From: Bombyx mori
Lineage: Eukaryota > Arthropoda > Insecta > Lepidoptera > Bombycidae
Length of the DNA stretch: 64,000 nucleotides
Assembly (NCBI RefSeq): GCF_030269925.1
Contig: NC_085135.1
Coordinates: 6,510,753-6,574,752, forward strand
Reading direction: 5' to 3'
Made by a program: the position numbers and the translations under genes. The notes below the pieces were generated by a model, which was given only the letters and a program-made list of their open reading frames with translations, did no database searches and was not told the DNA's origin. This document shows, one piece after another, positions 1 through 10,794 of this stretch. Each line of letters opens with the position of its first letter. The first letter of the stretch is position 1.

Positions 1-99
1 CAGCAAGCAAGAAACAACATAAGGAATGGAGGAAAACACCAGACTAATTTAAATGTACACTTATGTATAAATGTCACAAATTAATTAAAAACTGTTGTG

Positions 100-1832
100 C
101 TACACATCACCGGCACATGGCCCCGCACCCTCTGCCCCCTCATCGCCCACGAAAAATCGGGCACTAAGCTGACGTCTAAGTCCTGTGATAGAGGAATAAA
201 ATGGGTCAATATCTAAGAACCTGCCAAGTCTGTTGAGGTCACCACCAACACGTAAAAAGAATGAGTTTTGCCTATAGTTAGTGGAAGCTAGTGGCAAAGA
301 AATTAGATTTCGATGCCTTAAAGATATTCTCTGTGCATTGAAGTCAACTTTGGATAAGAGCTCCGGGCAATCCACCAAACCTTTAACGATCTTTAAATAA
401 TATATAATGTCGCAAACCTCACGCCGCAAGTAAAGAGGAAGTAGATGATGTTTTTTACAAAGGTTATCATAATTATTAGAGTTATAGGCAATATTTAATT
501 TAAAACAAAGGTACTTTATAAATTTACGCTGAATTCTTTCAATTCGTTCTATATAGATATTATATCGAGGATTCCAAACTTGTGAAGCGTATTCTAGTGA
601 CTGCGAACAAAAGTACAGTATAGTATTTTAATAGTTTTAGCTTTACGAAAATGTTGAGAGTTACGCATAACAAATCCAAGCATTTTAGAGGCTTTAGTCA
701 CTATAGTGTTAACGTGTTCATCGAATGTGAGTTTGCTGTCATGAACAATACCTAAGTCACGTGTACTATTAAGTTTAATTAGTTCATGTTCATTTAGTTT
801 ATACTTGTAGGCTATTTGGTTGATTTTTCGAGTGTAAGTAACAACATGACATTTAGTTGGATTAAGATCAAGTTTGTTTAGTTAACAATAATGACAAAGA
901 CGATCTAAATCAGATTGCATTAACTTGTCATCATTGATGGAAGCAACCTTCATAAAAATTTTCATGTCATCAGCGAAGCAGAGAAGGCGTGAGAATTGAA
1001 AGCACTTAGTGATGTCGTTAATGAAAATAATAAAAAGCAAGGGCCCCAGTAACGAACCCTGAGGCACGCCACTGGGAATAGGTACCCAAGCAGAAATATA
1101 ATTGTTGATCACGACTGCTTGCGACCTCTTCTCAAGATATGATATAAACCATCGTAATAAGTTGCCACAGATTCCCACGTTTGAAATCAGAATAGAATGG
1201 TTAATTTTGTCAAACGCCTTGCTATAATCTGTATAAATTACATCAACCTGTTTACCACTATGCATGGCATCAGTAAGATAATCATTTAAGATAACTAAAT
1301 TAGAAACAGTCGATTTATTTTTTAGAAATCCATGCTGAGTTGAATTAAATACATTTTGCAATGCCGCGTATACTTGAGTATAAATAACACGTTCAAATAT
1401 TTTTGAAATAATACAAAGTTTGGAAATTGGTCTGTAATTGGTAACCTCGAACTTAGAGCCTTTCTTATGTACTGGGGTAATAAAGGCCGATTTCCATATT
1501 GCTGGAACAGTGCACTCATGTAAAGAACGCTTAAAAAGAAGGTATATTGGCAAAACTATGCCATCAGAGCTACCAACGATAAATCTGGCAGGCAACTGGT
1601 CTGGACCAGCTGATTTAGATAGATCAAGATTAAGAATTAACTTATGTATTTCGGCTTGGTCCAAGTAGATGTTGTTTAAGTGAGAAGTTGCGGTAAAATG
1701 CTCATCGGCTACTCTAGGTGTCAGATTAACAGAGATATCACAGTCAAGAAAAGTAGTTTGGAAATAGTTAGAAAATGCACTGCAGACTCCCTCAGCCGAA
1801 CTTGAGATCACATTGTTATACGAGACAGATCC
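100..1832 (-). pseudogene. Reverse transcriptase half of CR1/Jockey-type ORF2 (interrupted, broken)
   Basis: This is the 3' part of ORF2 of the outer LINE. Visible reverse-transcriptase landmarks are KSAGPDQLP, NYRPIS, DYSKAFDKI, SGVPQGSLLGPLLF and the catalytic FADD. The frame enters from the duplicated target at 1817-1832, on the far side of which lies the endonuclease half (5709-6924). A TAA at 882-884 stops the frame. Translation can be followed past it (a stretch starting LNKLDLNPTKCHVV), and a further frameshift lies near 600 before the C-terminal part at 100-429. The protein would copy element RNA at the nicked target; this copy cannot. The stop context and frameshift look like ordinary decay. 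Confidence 0.85.
1817..1832. repeat. Left copy of 16-bp target site duplication of element C1
   Basis: The sequence tatacgagacagatcc stands directly before the T-run that is the poly(A) tail of the minus-strand insertion. The same 16 bases recur at 5709-5724 on the other side. Both copies may extend by one T. Confidence 0.93.
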
Positions 1833-2369
1833 TTTTTTTTTTTTTTTTTTTTTTCCGGGTAGAGGGCCCAACCTCCTACGAGGTCCCCGCGCAAAAGGGG
1901 CGCGCGGGGTATGTGAGACTCAACGATCTGCATGGTGTTGTGAGCAGACCGCGGGCCCAAGGATTTTAGGACCCACCCACTAAACGACTCCCCTGCACTC
2001 TTACACCCGACGTCCGATCCCCTCCGAGGTCAGAACCCGGATGAGGTAGGGGGGCTACCGCGGTCAACACTACAACCAGACGGCGCGGCTCACCCCAAGG
2101 ACGCCCAGCCGACGGAGCCTTCGAGGCGAATCGAAGGCTCTGAAACGTCGGCCGTCTCGGTACGGCAGCCCGTCGGGCCGCCCAGACGGTGCCGCTGGTG
2201 TCCCGGAATACCCCGCTGGACCAGAACCAGCCTGCCGGGTCGGGACGCGATACACCGTCGACCGGTCGCTCTATTCACTCCACGGCAGCGCGCTAGAGTG
2301 CTGGTAGCGCGCCGCGCGGCCTCACCCCCTCAGGTCGCCCCTTGACTTTCACCGGGGGGAGGCCGCCAC

Positions 2370-5300
2370 CTACAGGGGCCGGGACGTACGGGCGTATTCC
2401 CGCCTCCGGCCCCCGGCTCGACGGCGACGGATCGGTGCGGAAAGGGAAGAGCTCTCCCTCTCTCGCTCCGCCGCCTCCTTCTGCGAGATGGTGGACTCGC
2501 AGAAGTCGAGCATCGCCTTCCAGGACGCGTCGCTGCCGAGCATCGTAGCCACGACGCGCGGCAGCGAGAGGTCCTCTCCTATGACCGCGACGAGGGCGGC
2601 GCGTTGCTCGTCGAATCCAGAGCAACGCGCCAATGTATGTTCCGCTGTGTCTTCCTCGTCGCGGTCCACGCAGTGGTGGCACTGCGCCGTCGGTTCCCTT
2701 CCGGCTATCTTATGTAAGTACCGGCCGAAACATCCGTGGCCGGTAAGCATTTGCGTCAGCCGGAAGGTGAGGCATCCGCGGTCGCGGCCCACCCAGTCCG
2801 CGAGAACCGGGCGGACCGCCTCGACGGTACGGAGGCCGGCCGACGGGTCCGCCAAGCGGCGAAACCACGCCTCCAGCGCGGACCGCCGAGATTGGAGCCT
2901 CCGCGCTCGAACTACTCCTTCGCCGGGGCGCCCTTCCCCCCCAGAGCGAAGGTCGCTACGCCACCGGTAATCGGCAGCGAGCGCCTCCGCCTCCAGGTCC
3001 CAGGGTGGCGTCCCGGCGAGCAAACACGCCGCCTCGAATGAGACGGTGCGGTATCCTCGGATCGCCCTGACCGCAATCGCGCGCTGCGGACGTCGCAGCG
3101 CCGCGACGTTCTTGCGGGTCAGGGCGTGGCACCATACGGGAGCCCCGTATAGTGCCATCGACCGCACCACCCCCATGTAGAGGCGGCGCGCCACCTGATC
3201 GGGACCCCCGACGTTTGGAAGCAGCCGGCTCAAAGAGCCGGCCGTCGCCATCAGTCGAGGGCTCAACTTCTCAAAGTGAGCGCGGAAGTTCCACCGACCG
3301 TCCAGTTCGAGGCCGAGGTACCGAAGACCGGTCACCCCGACCCCGACGCGGACGCCTCCGATCACGAGGTGGGCACCCAGAGGCGGCGCTCGTCCCGGCC
3401 CGTGAAATAACAGGGCCTGGGTTTTGTCGAGCGCCACCTCGAGCCCCAACCGTCGGATCCTAGTGACGACGTGTGCCACGCCTGCGCACGCCAGACGGGC
3501 AGACTCTCGGTAGTCCCTCCCCGGAGCCACGACCAACGTGTCGTCGGCGTAACAAATTACGCTCAGCCCGGGGAGGGGACCCCGAATGACGCCCCGCAGG
3601 ACCCAGTCGTAGCCGATGTTCCACAGCAGGGGGCCCAGGACAGATCCCTGCGGAACACCGCGCTCGACCGGAAAGCGGTACATCGCCCCACCGTGTCCGA
3701 TGCACTGGATCGACCTGCCCACGAGGTAGGAGCCGATCAGTCGACGGAGGTATGCGGGGACGCCGTGATACTCCAGCGCCCCCGCGATCACCGACCAGGG
3801 CAGGGTGTTGAAGGCGTTCCTTACATCTAAGGATAACGCCATCGCCACCCCGCCCCGGGATACGGCTTCGTCGGAGAGGGCACGCACGCGCAAAATCGCG
3901 TCGATCGTCGAGCGGCCCTCTCTGAAGCTGTATTGCTCCGCCGAAAGATCGGGACCCGTCTCGGTCAGGTGCCGGACGATGCGGGCCGCGACGATCCTCT
4001 CGAGCATCTTGCCCGCTTCGTCCAGCAACACGATGGGGCGATATCCCGCGGGTGAGTCCGCGGGGCGCCCGTCCTTCCGCAGAAGGACCAGTCTGCCCGT
4101 CTTCCATTTCGACGGGAACCGTCCCGACTCGAGGCACGCTTCGAAAAGCCCCCCGAGCCGGTCCCCTAGGGCCTCGAAGGCCAAGCTCCAGACCCGGCCG
4201 TGAACGCCGTCAGGGCCGGGGGCCGCGTCCTTCGCTCTCATTCTGGACACGGCCGCATGGATCCCCCCGTGATAGGGGGAGGGGGCTCCTCGGCAGCGGG
4301 AACGCTGGGGCGACGCGGAGGCGTGCCCTACGTGGCGTCCATCTGGGGGGGCTCAAAGTCCCCCCCCGCTGCCGGCGGGAAAAGCGCTGAAACTATTTCC
4401 CGCAGCTGCCGAGGCTGGAGCCGCTCGGTCACCGGGAGCGCCCACGGCTGCAGTTTCCTGCGAACCATCTTGAATGGGCGCCCTCAGGGATCTTCGTCGA
4501 GCGACTCCAGGAGAGTCTTCATGCTCTGGTTCTTGGCCTCGCCGATGGCCAGCTGCAGCGCCGTCTGCTTTTGACGACAGTCAGCGTGCAGCTGGGCCGC
4601 CGTCTCCGCGAACGCAGCGTCGCGACGACGGCGGCGGCGGTGGCGTGCGCTCCGGCGGCGCGCCCTCACGCACTCCTCTCGGAGTCTTGCGATCTCGGGC
4701 GACCACCAGAACGCACCCCCACGTGGTGCTCGGGGGCCGACCCGGGGCATGGCGGCATCGCAAATGTTTGCCATGGTGCCCCGGAACCAGTCGACCTCCG
4801 CATCCACGTCCGCGAGCCGCGCGGGTTTTGGCGCCCACGCAGCAACAGCGGCCGCCTCCATCAGCAACTCCTTGTTCATCCGTTTCAAGGCCCACCTGGG
4901 GAACGAACGGGGCGCACCTTGCGGGAGCTCCTCCTCGCCGCGGGCGCCTGCGGCTGACGACGACGACAAGGAGGAGGCGGAGAGCTCGAATCGGACGTAT
5001 CTGTGGTCCGAGAGCGTCTCTGCCCCCTCGAGTACGCGCCAGCCGCGGGTGCGGCGCACGGCGGACGGGGACGCGAACGTCACGTCCACGTGAGATTGCC
5101 CGTTCCACCGCACGCAAGTCGCGACCGTGCCTCTGTTTAGGAGACAGAGGCCGGTCGCGATCGCCCACTCCGAAAGGGCCTCGCCTCGCGAATCCGTGCG
5201 GGGGGAGCCCCAAGCCGTACACTTGGCATTGAGGTCCCCCGCGACGATGACTGGGCGGGACCCGAGGCGGTGTAAAAGCGCCTCGAGCCCGCCCAGAAAC

Positions 5301-5614
5301 CGTTCGAATTCAGCGAGGCTCCTGTTCGGAGAAAAGTACGCCCCGATCACGACGGTCCCGTCGATCCTAGCCGCGACGTACCCGGGTCCCCTGGCCACCA
5401 TATCCAAGGGGGGTAACGCCGCGGACTGTCTTAGTACGATGGCCACGGAGCCGTCGACGTCCCCCATCCAGCAGTCCTGGTCGGTGGGGACGAAGTACGG
5501 CTCCGCGGCGACAGCGACGTCGATTGACCACTCCGCCATGGTGTGGACGAGGAGATCCTGTGCCCTGGCGGAGTGGTTCACATTGCACTGGAGGAAGCGG
5601 TGGACGCAACCCAT
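2370..5614 (-). pseudogene. R1-clade ORF2: endonuclease, reverse transcriptase, CCHC C-terminus (3 lesions)
   Basis: The N-terminal part (5614 to 4487) is an apurinic-like endonuclease, with FLQCNVNHS at the start, the catalytic-type GDLNAKCTAWGS and the terminal SDHRYV. The reverse transcriptase follows, with DAAPGPDG, GYRPIVLLDEAGK, LDVRNAFNTLPW, RGVPQGSVLGPLLW and YADD. A C-terminal C-x2-C-x8-H-x4-C cluster lies near 2640-2700. Compared with the sister copy at 48303-50706, three lesions break it: TGG to TGA at 4484-4486, TGG to TAG near 4330, and a 4-bp deletion near 4265 that shifts the frame. The ATG overlaps the upstream ORF1 stop as TAATG. The family role is to nick target DNA and prime reverse transcription from it. 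Confidence 0.9.
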
Positions 5615-5708
5615 TACGGGGCTACGTCCATCGCTCCCTCGTCTGTCCCGCCCTGCGGCTCGACAATAGCCGCGGCGGGAACTGACTCGCCGGCTGCCCT
5701 TGTTGCAG
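5614..5708 (-). pseudogene. C-terminal remnant of R1-clade ORF1
   Basis: About 30 codons ending GGTDEGAMDVAP and a TAA that overlaps the ORF2 ATG (TAATG at 5612-5616). The rest of ORF1 is missing because the element is 5'-truncated. By chance the remnant is in frame with the host LINE's ORF2, making an apparent 436-codon fused ORF (5614-6924) that is an insertion artefact. Confidence 0.82.
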
Positions 5709-5724
5709 TATACGAGACAGATCC
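5709..5724. repeat. Right copy of 16-bp target site duplication of element C1
   Basis: It is identical to 1817-1832. It marks the 5' end of the minus-strand R1-clade insertion and lets the interrupted ORF2 be read from 5709 onward. Confidence 0.93.
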
Positions 5725-6924
5725 TGGCATTGAATTACACTTAGACTTTGATTTAACGTAAGACCAGAACTTTTTAGGATCATTTCCTATTGAAATTTCA
5801 AGAGAGTCAATATAATCATTGTAACAATTAGTTTCCAGTACTCTAACCCTGTCCCGAAGCACATTAAAAGAGTTTAGATCAGATTTATTTCCATAGTTTG
5901 AATATTTACGTTTATATTTATATTTTTCTTTGATAGCTTTTTTAAGAGCAGCTGAATACCAGACTGGGTAATGATCAGAGCCAGTCACGAGAGATGGTAC
6001 ATATCTCTCTTTAAAGTCGTTAACTGTCTCATAAAAATAATCAGTACAGCCCTCCAAAGATCTTGACTGAAACTCAACACACCAGTCAATATTATTAAGC
6101 TCTCTATTAATTGACAAATAATCACCTTTATTGAATCGATAGTTAGTGCGCGGTGCAGTTCTTAGAGTTACAAGTTCAATACATTTGAACGTAATACCAA
6201 GAGCCTCATGATACGGATCAATCGGGACCATTGGATCAACACACTTACTCACAACCAATGATTCATTTGAAAATACTAGATCCAGAATCCTATCATCCTT
6301 ATTAGTTATCCCACTGTACTGAGCAAAGTCGTGAATATGCATTTCATCCACAAGCAATAATTCATCACTACTACGAGCATTATAAGGTGTAAAGTAACCA
6401 AGATTAGACGGCAGCCACGTAATGCCGCTCAGATTAAAATCACCAACAAGTAGGAATTTATCAAGTGAATTATCCAAAACAATGTTGGTGAGTTTCGTAA
6501 GATAATTAGTTAATTGTTCAGAGAAAGAAACCCTAGAACCCTGTTTGCATAAGTATAATACACATATATGCAGTTTAATAGTTTCACGTTTCAACTTAAC
6601 GATGAGTGTAACCCACAAATCTTCAACCGATGAGTTAAATGACGGCTGCAAACTAACTTTTAAATCTTTACGAGTCGCAATCAAAACACCGCCACCCCGA
6701 GATTGACCCGTAAGGTCACTGTTCCTATCCCTACGCCAAACTGTATAATGTTCATTAAATAATTCGCTATCTAAGATGCCATCAGTCAACCAAGTCTCAG
6801 TTAAAATAATCACATCATAAGAACACAATAGCAGGTTACGGCTAAACTCAAGAACTTTCGTCCGAAGTCCACGAACATTTTGGTAGTAGATATGAATACT
6901 ATTCAGGACTGATTCATTGTCCAT
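5709..6924 (-). pseudogene. Endonuclease half of CR1/Jockey-type ORF2
   Basis: ATG at 6922-6924, then an apurinic-like endonuclease: IYYQNVRGLRTK at residues 11-22, TETWL, RGGGVLI, VGDFNLSG, DLVFSN and a C-terminal SDHYPVW-type linker region. The family nicks chromosomal DNA to start target-primed reverse transcription. This half is open up to the C1 insertion point; the reverse-transcriptase half is at 100-1832. About 446 bp without clear coding content separates it from ORF1. Confidence 0.87.
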
Positions 6925-7370
6925 TGTAAGAAAATAGTTAATAACATAGTAAGTAAAATTAATATTACGCTGTGGTAATTTCTAGACATTAAATAGTAAA
7001 AGTGAAAATAGTAAATTAAATTAAATTGTAGGTAGTATAAAAATAGTCGAAGAATATAACAAGTACCAATAAACCCCTGACACACTAGATCAGCGTTAAT
7101 AAGTAGTAGATATGCAATACATTCGTGAAAGCAAGACAAATATATGTCAGTAATGACAACCTCAAACAGACAAGCAACGAGATATGAGAACAATAGCGGC
7201 AAAAGGCGAGGCGCCGGCCAGTGAATAACAACATGTGTTGTAAACATTTGGACCACGATTATAATTAATAAGTGTACATAACCTACGTTCAGTGATACGT
7301 GAATTTGCAACAAAAAGTTACTATAGAAACTAATACAGAATACAAAAAGTAATAATAAGACACAAGCTAA
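6925..7370 (-). other. Spacer between ORF1 and ORF2 of the CR1/Jockey-type LINE
   Basis: An AT-rich stretch between the ORF1 stop (TAG at 7371-7373) and the ORF2 ATG. A 136-codon open frame crosses it (6903-7313) but has a hydrophobic, low-complexity translation and no recognisable domain. I see no gene here. It may be an inter-ORF leader. Confidence 0.5.
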
Positions 7371-8262
7371 GTCAATTTGTTTAAATCTGCCTCTGTATGT
7401 ACTATAATAACCGGAGACGAGTCAGATCTTCGCACATGGATCTTACAGAACTTAACCCAAATGTACTTAAAATTCTTGTTTTTGGCCCATGTTTTCACTT
7501 TTGTGAGAAGTTGCTTCGAATCACTAGTCAGGTGGTCATTCACGAAGATACGATTAGAAACAGTAAAACCAATGTCCTGGGCATTAAGAAATTTTAGTGC
7601 ACGAGCAGCGGCGACAAAATCTTCCTTTGTGTACCTATTGTGGAAGTTTAGTATGATAAGTTTGTCAGCCGATCCAAATGTAGGTACCCTCGTAACATGT
7701 CAGCCCTGGAAAAGGACACGCCCAGCCCCTGGGAGATGTTCTCGACGATTGTAAAAAGGTTTTCGTTCTTCCTTACAGGGACGCCCTTGATCTTTCCCTG
7801 CATTTTCCGCATCGCTGATTCGAGACATTCAACAGACGACTGAGTACGCTCAATCACTGGGAGCTTGCTTTCAATCTCAATAAGCCTAGCGTCACACTCA
7901 GATACCTTTTCTATGTTTTGAGTGACGGACTCACGCAGCAATGACAGTTCTTCATGTATATTTATTACTTCCTGATGCAGCAGAGATAAACTATTTAGTT
8001 TCGTTTTGACGCCGCATAATTCAGCGTGGATCATTTCTAGCGTCACTAAGCCCTGAACTGGAGAGACTGGGCTGGCCTGTGAAGCAACCGCTTGCGAAGG
8101 GTTTCTGCAAGCAGAACACTTCCATGCCGCCCTTCTTTCGGGGCCCAGTTTTCTATATCCAGCTTCTGTAATATTAGCGCATCCGAAGTCAAAATGCTTC
8201 TTGCACGTACCGCATTGAACACCATCACTGAATTGGATCTTGCACAGGTTACAATTCTTCAT
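7371..8262 (-). pseudogene. ORF1 of CR1-type LINE: PHD-like zinc finger, coiled coil, C-terminal domain; one frameshift
   Basis: ATG at 8260-8262. The N-terminus has paired cysteines and histidine in a PHD-finger-like order (CNLC, CGTC, HFDFGC, WKCSAC, residues 4-52). A predicted coiled-coil stretch rich in L, E and S follows (about 75-150). A frameshift near 7690 ends the open frame at 7648, but the +1 frame continues with VPTFGSADKLIILNF through an RNA-binding-like C-terminus to TAG at 7371-7373. CR1-type ORF1 proteins bind element RNA and form particles; PHD fingers in them are established for the group. This copy is inactive. Confidence 0.78.
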
Positions 8263-8369
8263 TGTCTGATAAATAATAAATTAAAGGCGACCAAATGTTC
8301 TCAATATCTGAGAAAAGATCGACACACTCTTCACAAACAACACGTCTTGCCTCGTTAAATAACTGTTCC

Positions 8370-8764
8370 TACTGCGGTGCTATTTCAGAGGGGAAGCTCC
8401 ACACGGATTTCCTCCCGTATTAGGAGGAGGAATCTCACACCCCCGATTACTCTCTTTAGTCAATCCATACCCTGGGCCAGGAAGGTCAAGTACCTGGGCG
8501 TTACCCTGGATGCATCGATGACATTCCGCCCGCATATAAAATCAGTCCGTGACCGTGCCGCGTTTATTCTCGGTAGACTCTACCCCATGATCTGTAAGCG
8601 GAGTAAAATGTCCCTTCGGAACAAGGTGACACTTTACAAAACTTGCATAAGGCCCGTCATGACTTACGCGAGTGTGGTGTTCGCTCACGCGGCCCGCACA
8701 CACATAGACACCCTTCAATCTCTACAATCCCGCTTTTGCAGGTTAGCCGTCGGAGCTCCGTGGT
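8370..8764 (+). pseudogene. Internal 3' fragment of Jockey family A ORF2 (A0)
   Basis: About 395 bp nearly identical to the segment starting near 12969 of copy A1. It encodes the region after the catalytic motif (LFQRGSSTRISSR onward) and stops in mid-gene at GAPW. It has neither the family 5' end nor the 3' UTR nor a poly(A) tail, and it abuts the first base of full-length copy A1. Confidence 0.88.
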
Positions 8765-9165
8765 CATTCCGATAGAGGCACCCGTCACGTGCGGACGTGC
8801 TCATCGTCCACTCGATCGCCCGGTCTTTGTTCGCCCGGCTTTTGTTATCCCGGCCATTGTTCGCGCGGCCTGTGTTCGTGATACATCTGCCGACCAAGTG
8901 TGTTTGCTGGAAGCTTTTATTTGTTTTGTTTTAGTTATTTTTGTGTTCGTGGAACATTTGCCGACAAAGTGTTTTCCTGCAAGTATTTATTTGTTTTGTT
9001 TCTTTTTGTAATTTCTGTTTTGTTGTGCTTTTTCTTTGTCCTGTAGTAATCGCGCCGCATTGCCACCTGTGTTCAATAGAACCGCTCAGGTCCGAGAAGT
9101 TGGGGCCTCGCCGCAAGGCGAGTGTTTCAAGACCCGGGGCCGCCCCACCTGGGTACTCAGCGATC

Positions 9166-10791
9166 ATGGACGCTGTATTCGCGGAATTCCTCCGACTTCG
9201 CCACCCACAGCTCGCCTCAGAGTTTCTGGCCTTCAAGGCCAATCACACTGCGAGCCCTCTCGAGGACTCCGCCGCGCTCGCTGCTCCTGCGTCGCCTGTA
9301 CCTGCGTGCAGAGCTTCTGCATCGAGCACCGCAGCCTCCGTCGTGCCTGCCGTTCCCGCGTCGCCTATACTGGCGAGTAAAACTGCTGCGTCGTCCGCCG
9401 TGGCCACCGTTCCAGCAGCGCGATCATCCGCAGCCTCCGTCGTGCCCTCCAAAACACCTGCTCGTAGGTCACCTGCGCCCGCCTCCTCGTCCTCCGACTC
9501 TGACTCGGAGATGGAGGTCGACCTCGCTCCCGTCTCATCGACGGATGGATTCACCCTGGTACAAAAGGGTAAGATGCGTGCCGCGGAGTCTCGAGCTCCC
9601 GCGGCCGCTAAAATTAGCAAAGCCGCGAACGCGTCGCGCCCCCGCCCTCAGACTCCTCCCGTTGCGCCTCCAGCCCGTGCCACTCCGTCGCCGCGTCCGG
9701 TGGCACAAAATAAAACCCCGACCCCTCCCCCGGTAATCCTCCGAGAGAAGGCAGCTTGGGATCGAGTTTCCCTGGCCCTTAAGGCCAAAAATATCAACTT
9801 CACGAATGCCCGTAACCTCGCGAACGGCATTCAAATTAAGGTTCGAACACCCGACGACCATAGGTCCCTCTCTTCTTACCTCCGTAAGGAGCGTATAAGT
9901 TTCCACACGTATACGCTCCAGGAGGAGCGCGAACTCCGTGCCGTCATACGTGGCATCCCTAAAGAGTTGGATGCCGAGCTAGTCAAGGCCGACCTTCTCG
10001 AACAAGGCCTACCGGTTAACTCCGTACACCGCATGCACACAGGTCGCGGAAGGGAGCCATATAACATGGTTCTCGTCGCCCTCCAGCCTACCCCCGAGGG
10101 TAAGCAAATATTCAACATCCGAACGGTCTGTAGCCTTTCCGGAATCGCCGTCGAAACCCCACACAAGAAAGGCACACCTAGCCAGTGCCATAACTGCCAA
10201 TTATACGGGCATTCTTCCCGTAACTGTCACGCGCGCCCCCGATGCGTCAAGTGTTTAGGAGATCACGCCACGGCCCTCTGCACTCGCGATCAAAAAACCG
10301 CGACGGAACCGCCTAGCTGCGTCCTGTGTCGTACACAGGGTCACCCTGCAAATTACCGCGGATGCCCCCGAGCCCCGAAAATAAATCGCCGCGTCGCCCG
10401 CCAAAACCGCCTCCGAGCTTCCGGCCCAGACATCAAAGCCTCGGCACCCTCTGTGTCGCAGGCTAAGCCAGCGTTCGTTCCGGCGCCGGTGCCCAGTGTC
10501 TCGGCTTGGGCGAAACCGCTGCCGTACACGAACACGGTTACAACTCCCTCCTCCGCGATTCGTCCCGCCCCCGCAACTCGTCCCTCTCCCGCGACTTGCC
10601 CTCCGACCGCGTCCGACAATCTCGCTTTAGCGATCGACTTCTTTCAGTCGATCAACTTTGAGCGCGTTAACGCTTTGGGCGACGCCATTCGCGCTGCCTC
10701 CACTGCACAACACTTTATCGCCGTTGTGCAAGAATACGCCGACGTATACGCGTCATTAAATACGTACGTCCTCCCCTCACTCCGCCGGTAA
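9166..10791 (+). CDS. Family A ORF1: nucleic-acid-binding protein with three zinc knuckles (copy A1)
   Basis: 541 codons. I take the ATG that begins MDAVFAEFLRLR, conserved in all four copies; upstream in-frame codons are in the 5' UTR. An N-terminal segment is followed by a long Ala/Pro/Ser-rich tract with an acidic patch (SSSDSDSEMEVD), then a conserved central domain (from KAAWDRVSLALKAKN) and three cysteine clusters: CHNCQLYGHSSRNC, CVKCLGDHATALC and CVLCRTQGHPANYRGC. Jockey-type ORF1 proteins coat element RNA and take it to the nucleus. It ends in TAA, and the ORF2 ATG lies three bases further on in the same frame. Confidence 0.92.
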   Translation: MDAVFAEFLRLRHPQLASEFLAFKANHTASPLEDSAALAAPASPVPACRASASSTAASVVPAVPASPILASKTAASSAVATVPAARSSAASVVPSKTPARRSPAPASSSSDSDSEMEVDLAPVSSTDGFTLVQKGKMRAAESRAPAAAKISKAANASRPRPQTPPVAPPARATPSPRPVAQNKTPTPPPVILREKAAWDRVSLALKAKNINFTNARNLANGIQIKVRTPDDHRSLSSYLRKERISFHTYTLQEERELRAVIRGIPKELDAELVKADLLEQGLPVNSVHRMHTGRGREPYNMVLVALQPTPEGKQIFNIRTVCSLSGIAVETPHKKGTPSQCHNCQLYGHSSRNCHARPRCVKCLGDHATALCTRDQKTATEPPSCVLCRTQGHPANYRGCPRAPKINRRVARQNRLRASGPDIKASAPSVSQAKPAFVPAPVPSVSAWAKPLPYTNTVTTPSSAIRPAPATRPSPATCPPTASDNLALAIDFFQSINFERVNALGDAIRAASTAQHFIAVVQEYADVYASLNTYVLPSLRR

Positions 10792-10794
10792 TCA

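Larger units (their letters stand above)
1833..5708 (-). mobile_element. R1-clade (SART/TRAS-like) non-LTR retrotransposon C1, 5'-truncated
   Basis: About 3.9 kb on the minus strand: a remnant of the ORF1 C-terminus (5614-5708), ORF2 (2370-5614), a 3' UTR of about 515 bp (1855-2369) and a poly(A) tail seen as 22 T at 1833-1854. It is GC-rich, unlike the AT-rich host element. It lies inside ORF2 of a CR1-type LINE with a perfect 16-bp target duplication. A second copy of the same family is at 47034-51239 on the plus strand. R1-clade elements often choose specific repeated targets; here the target is a LINE gene rather than rDNA or telomeric repeats, so no sequence specificity is evident. Confidence 0.9.
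1..8369 (-). mobile_element. CR1/Jockey-superfamily LINE with PHD-finger ORF1, split by R1-clade insertion
   Basis: Reading right to left, this element has a short 5' leader (about 8263-8369), ORF1 (7371-8262), a 446-bp spacer and ORF2 (6924 down to about 100), ending in a 3' region that runs to the window edge. ORF2 is interrupted at 1833-5708 by an R1-clade LINE; the flanking 16-bp duplication shows that the two halves were one gene. ORF1 has a frameshift and the 3' half of ORF2 has a stop and a frameshift, so the copy is dead. The pairing of a PHD-type ORF1 with an apurinic-like endonuclease and reverse transcriptase is known from CR1-type LINEs. The exact clade name is my inference. Confidence 0.8.

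Noticed and set aside
4474..5232. Long plus-strand ORF opposite the R1-clade endonuclease
   Set aside because: It is antisense to a recognised gene, in GC-rich sequence where stops are rare, and has a low-complexity Arg/Pro-rich translation.
5614..6924. 436-codon ORF as a single novel protein
   Set aside because: It is a chimera of the CR1-type endonuclease and the ORF1 tail of an inserted R1-clade element; the target duplication marks the join.
8941..9165. Extended N-terminus of family A ORF1
   Set aside because: The extension differs among copies and lies in the repeated 5' UTR; the MDAVF/MHAVF start is shared by all four.
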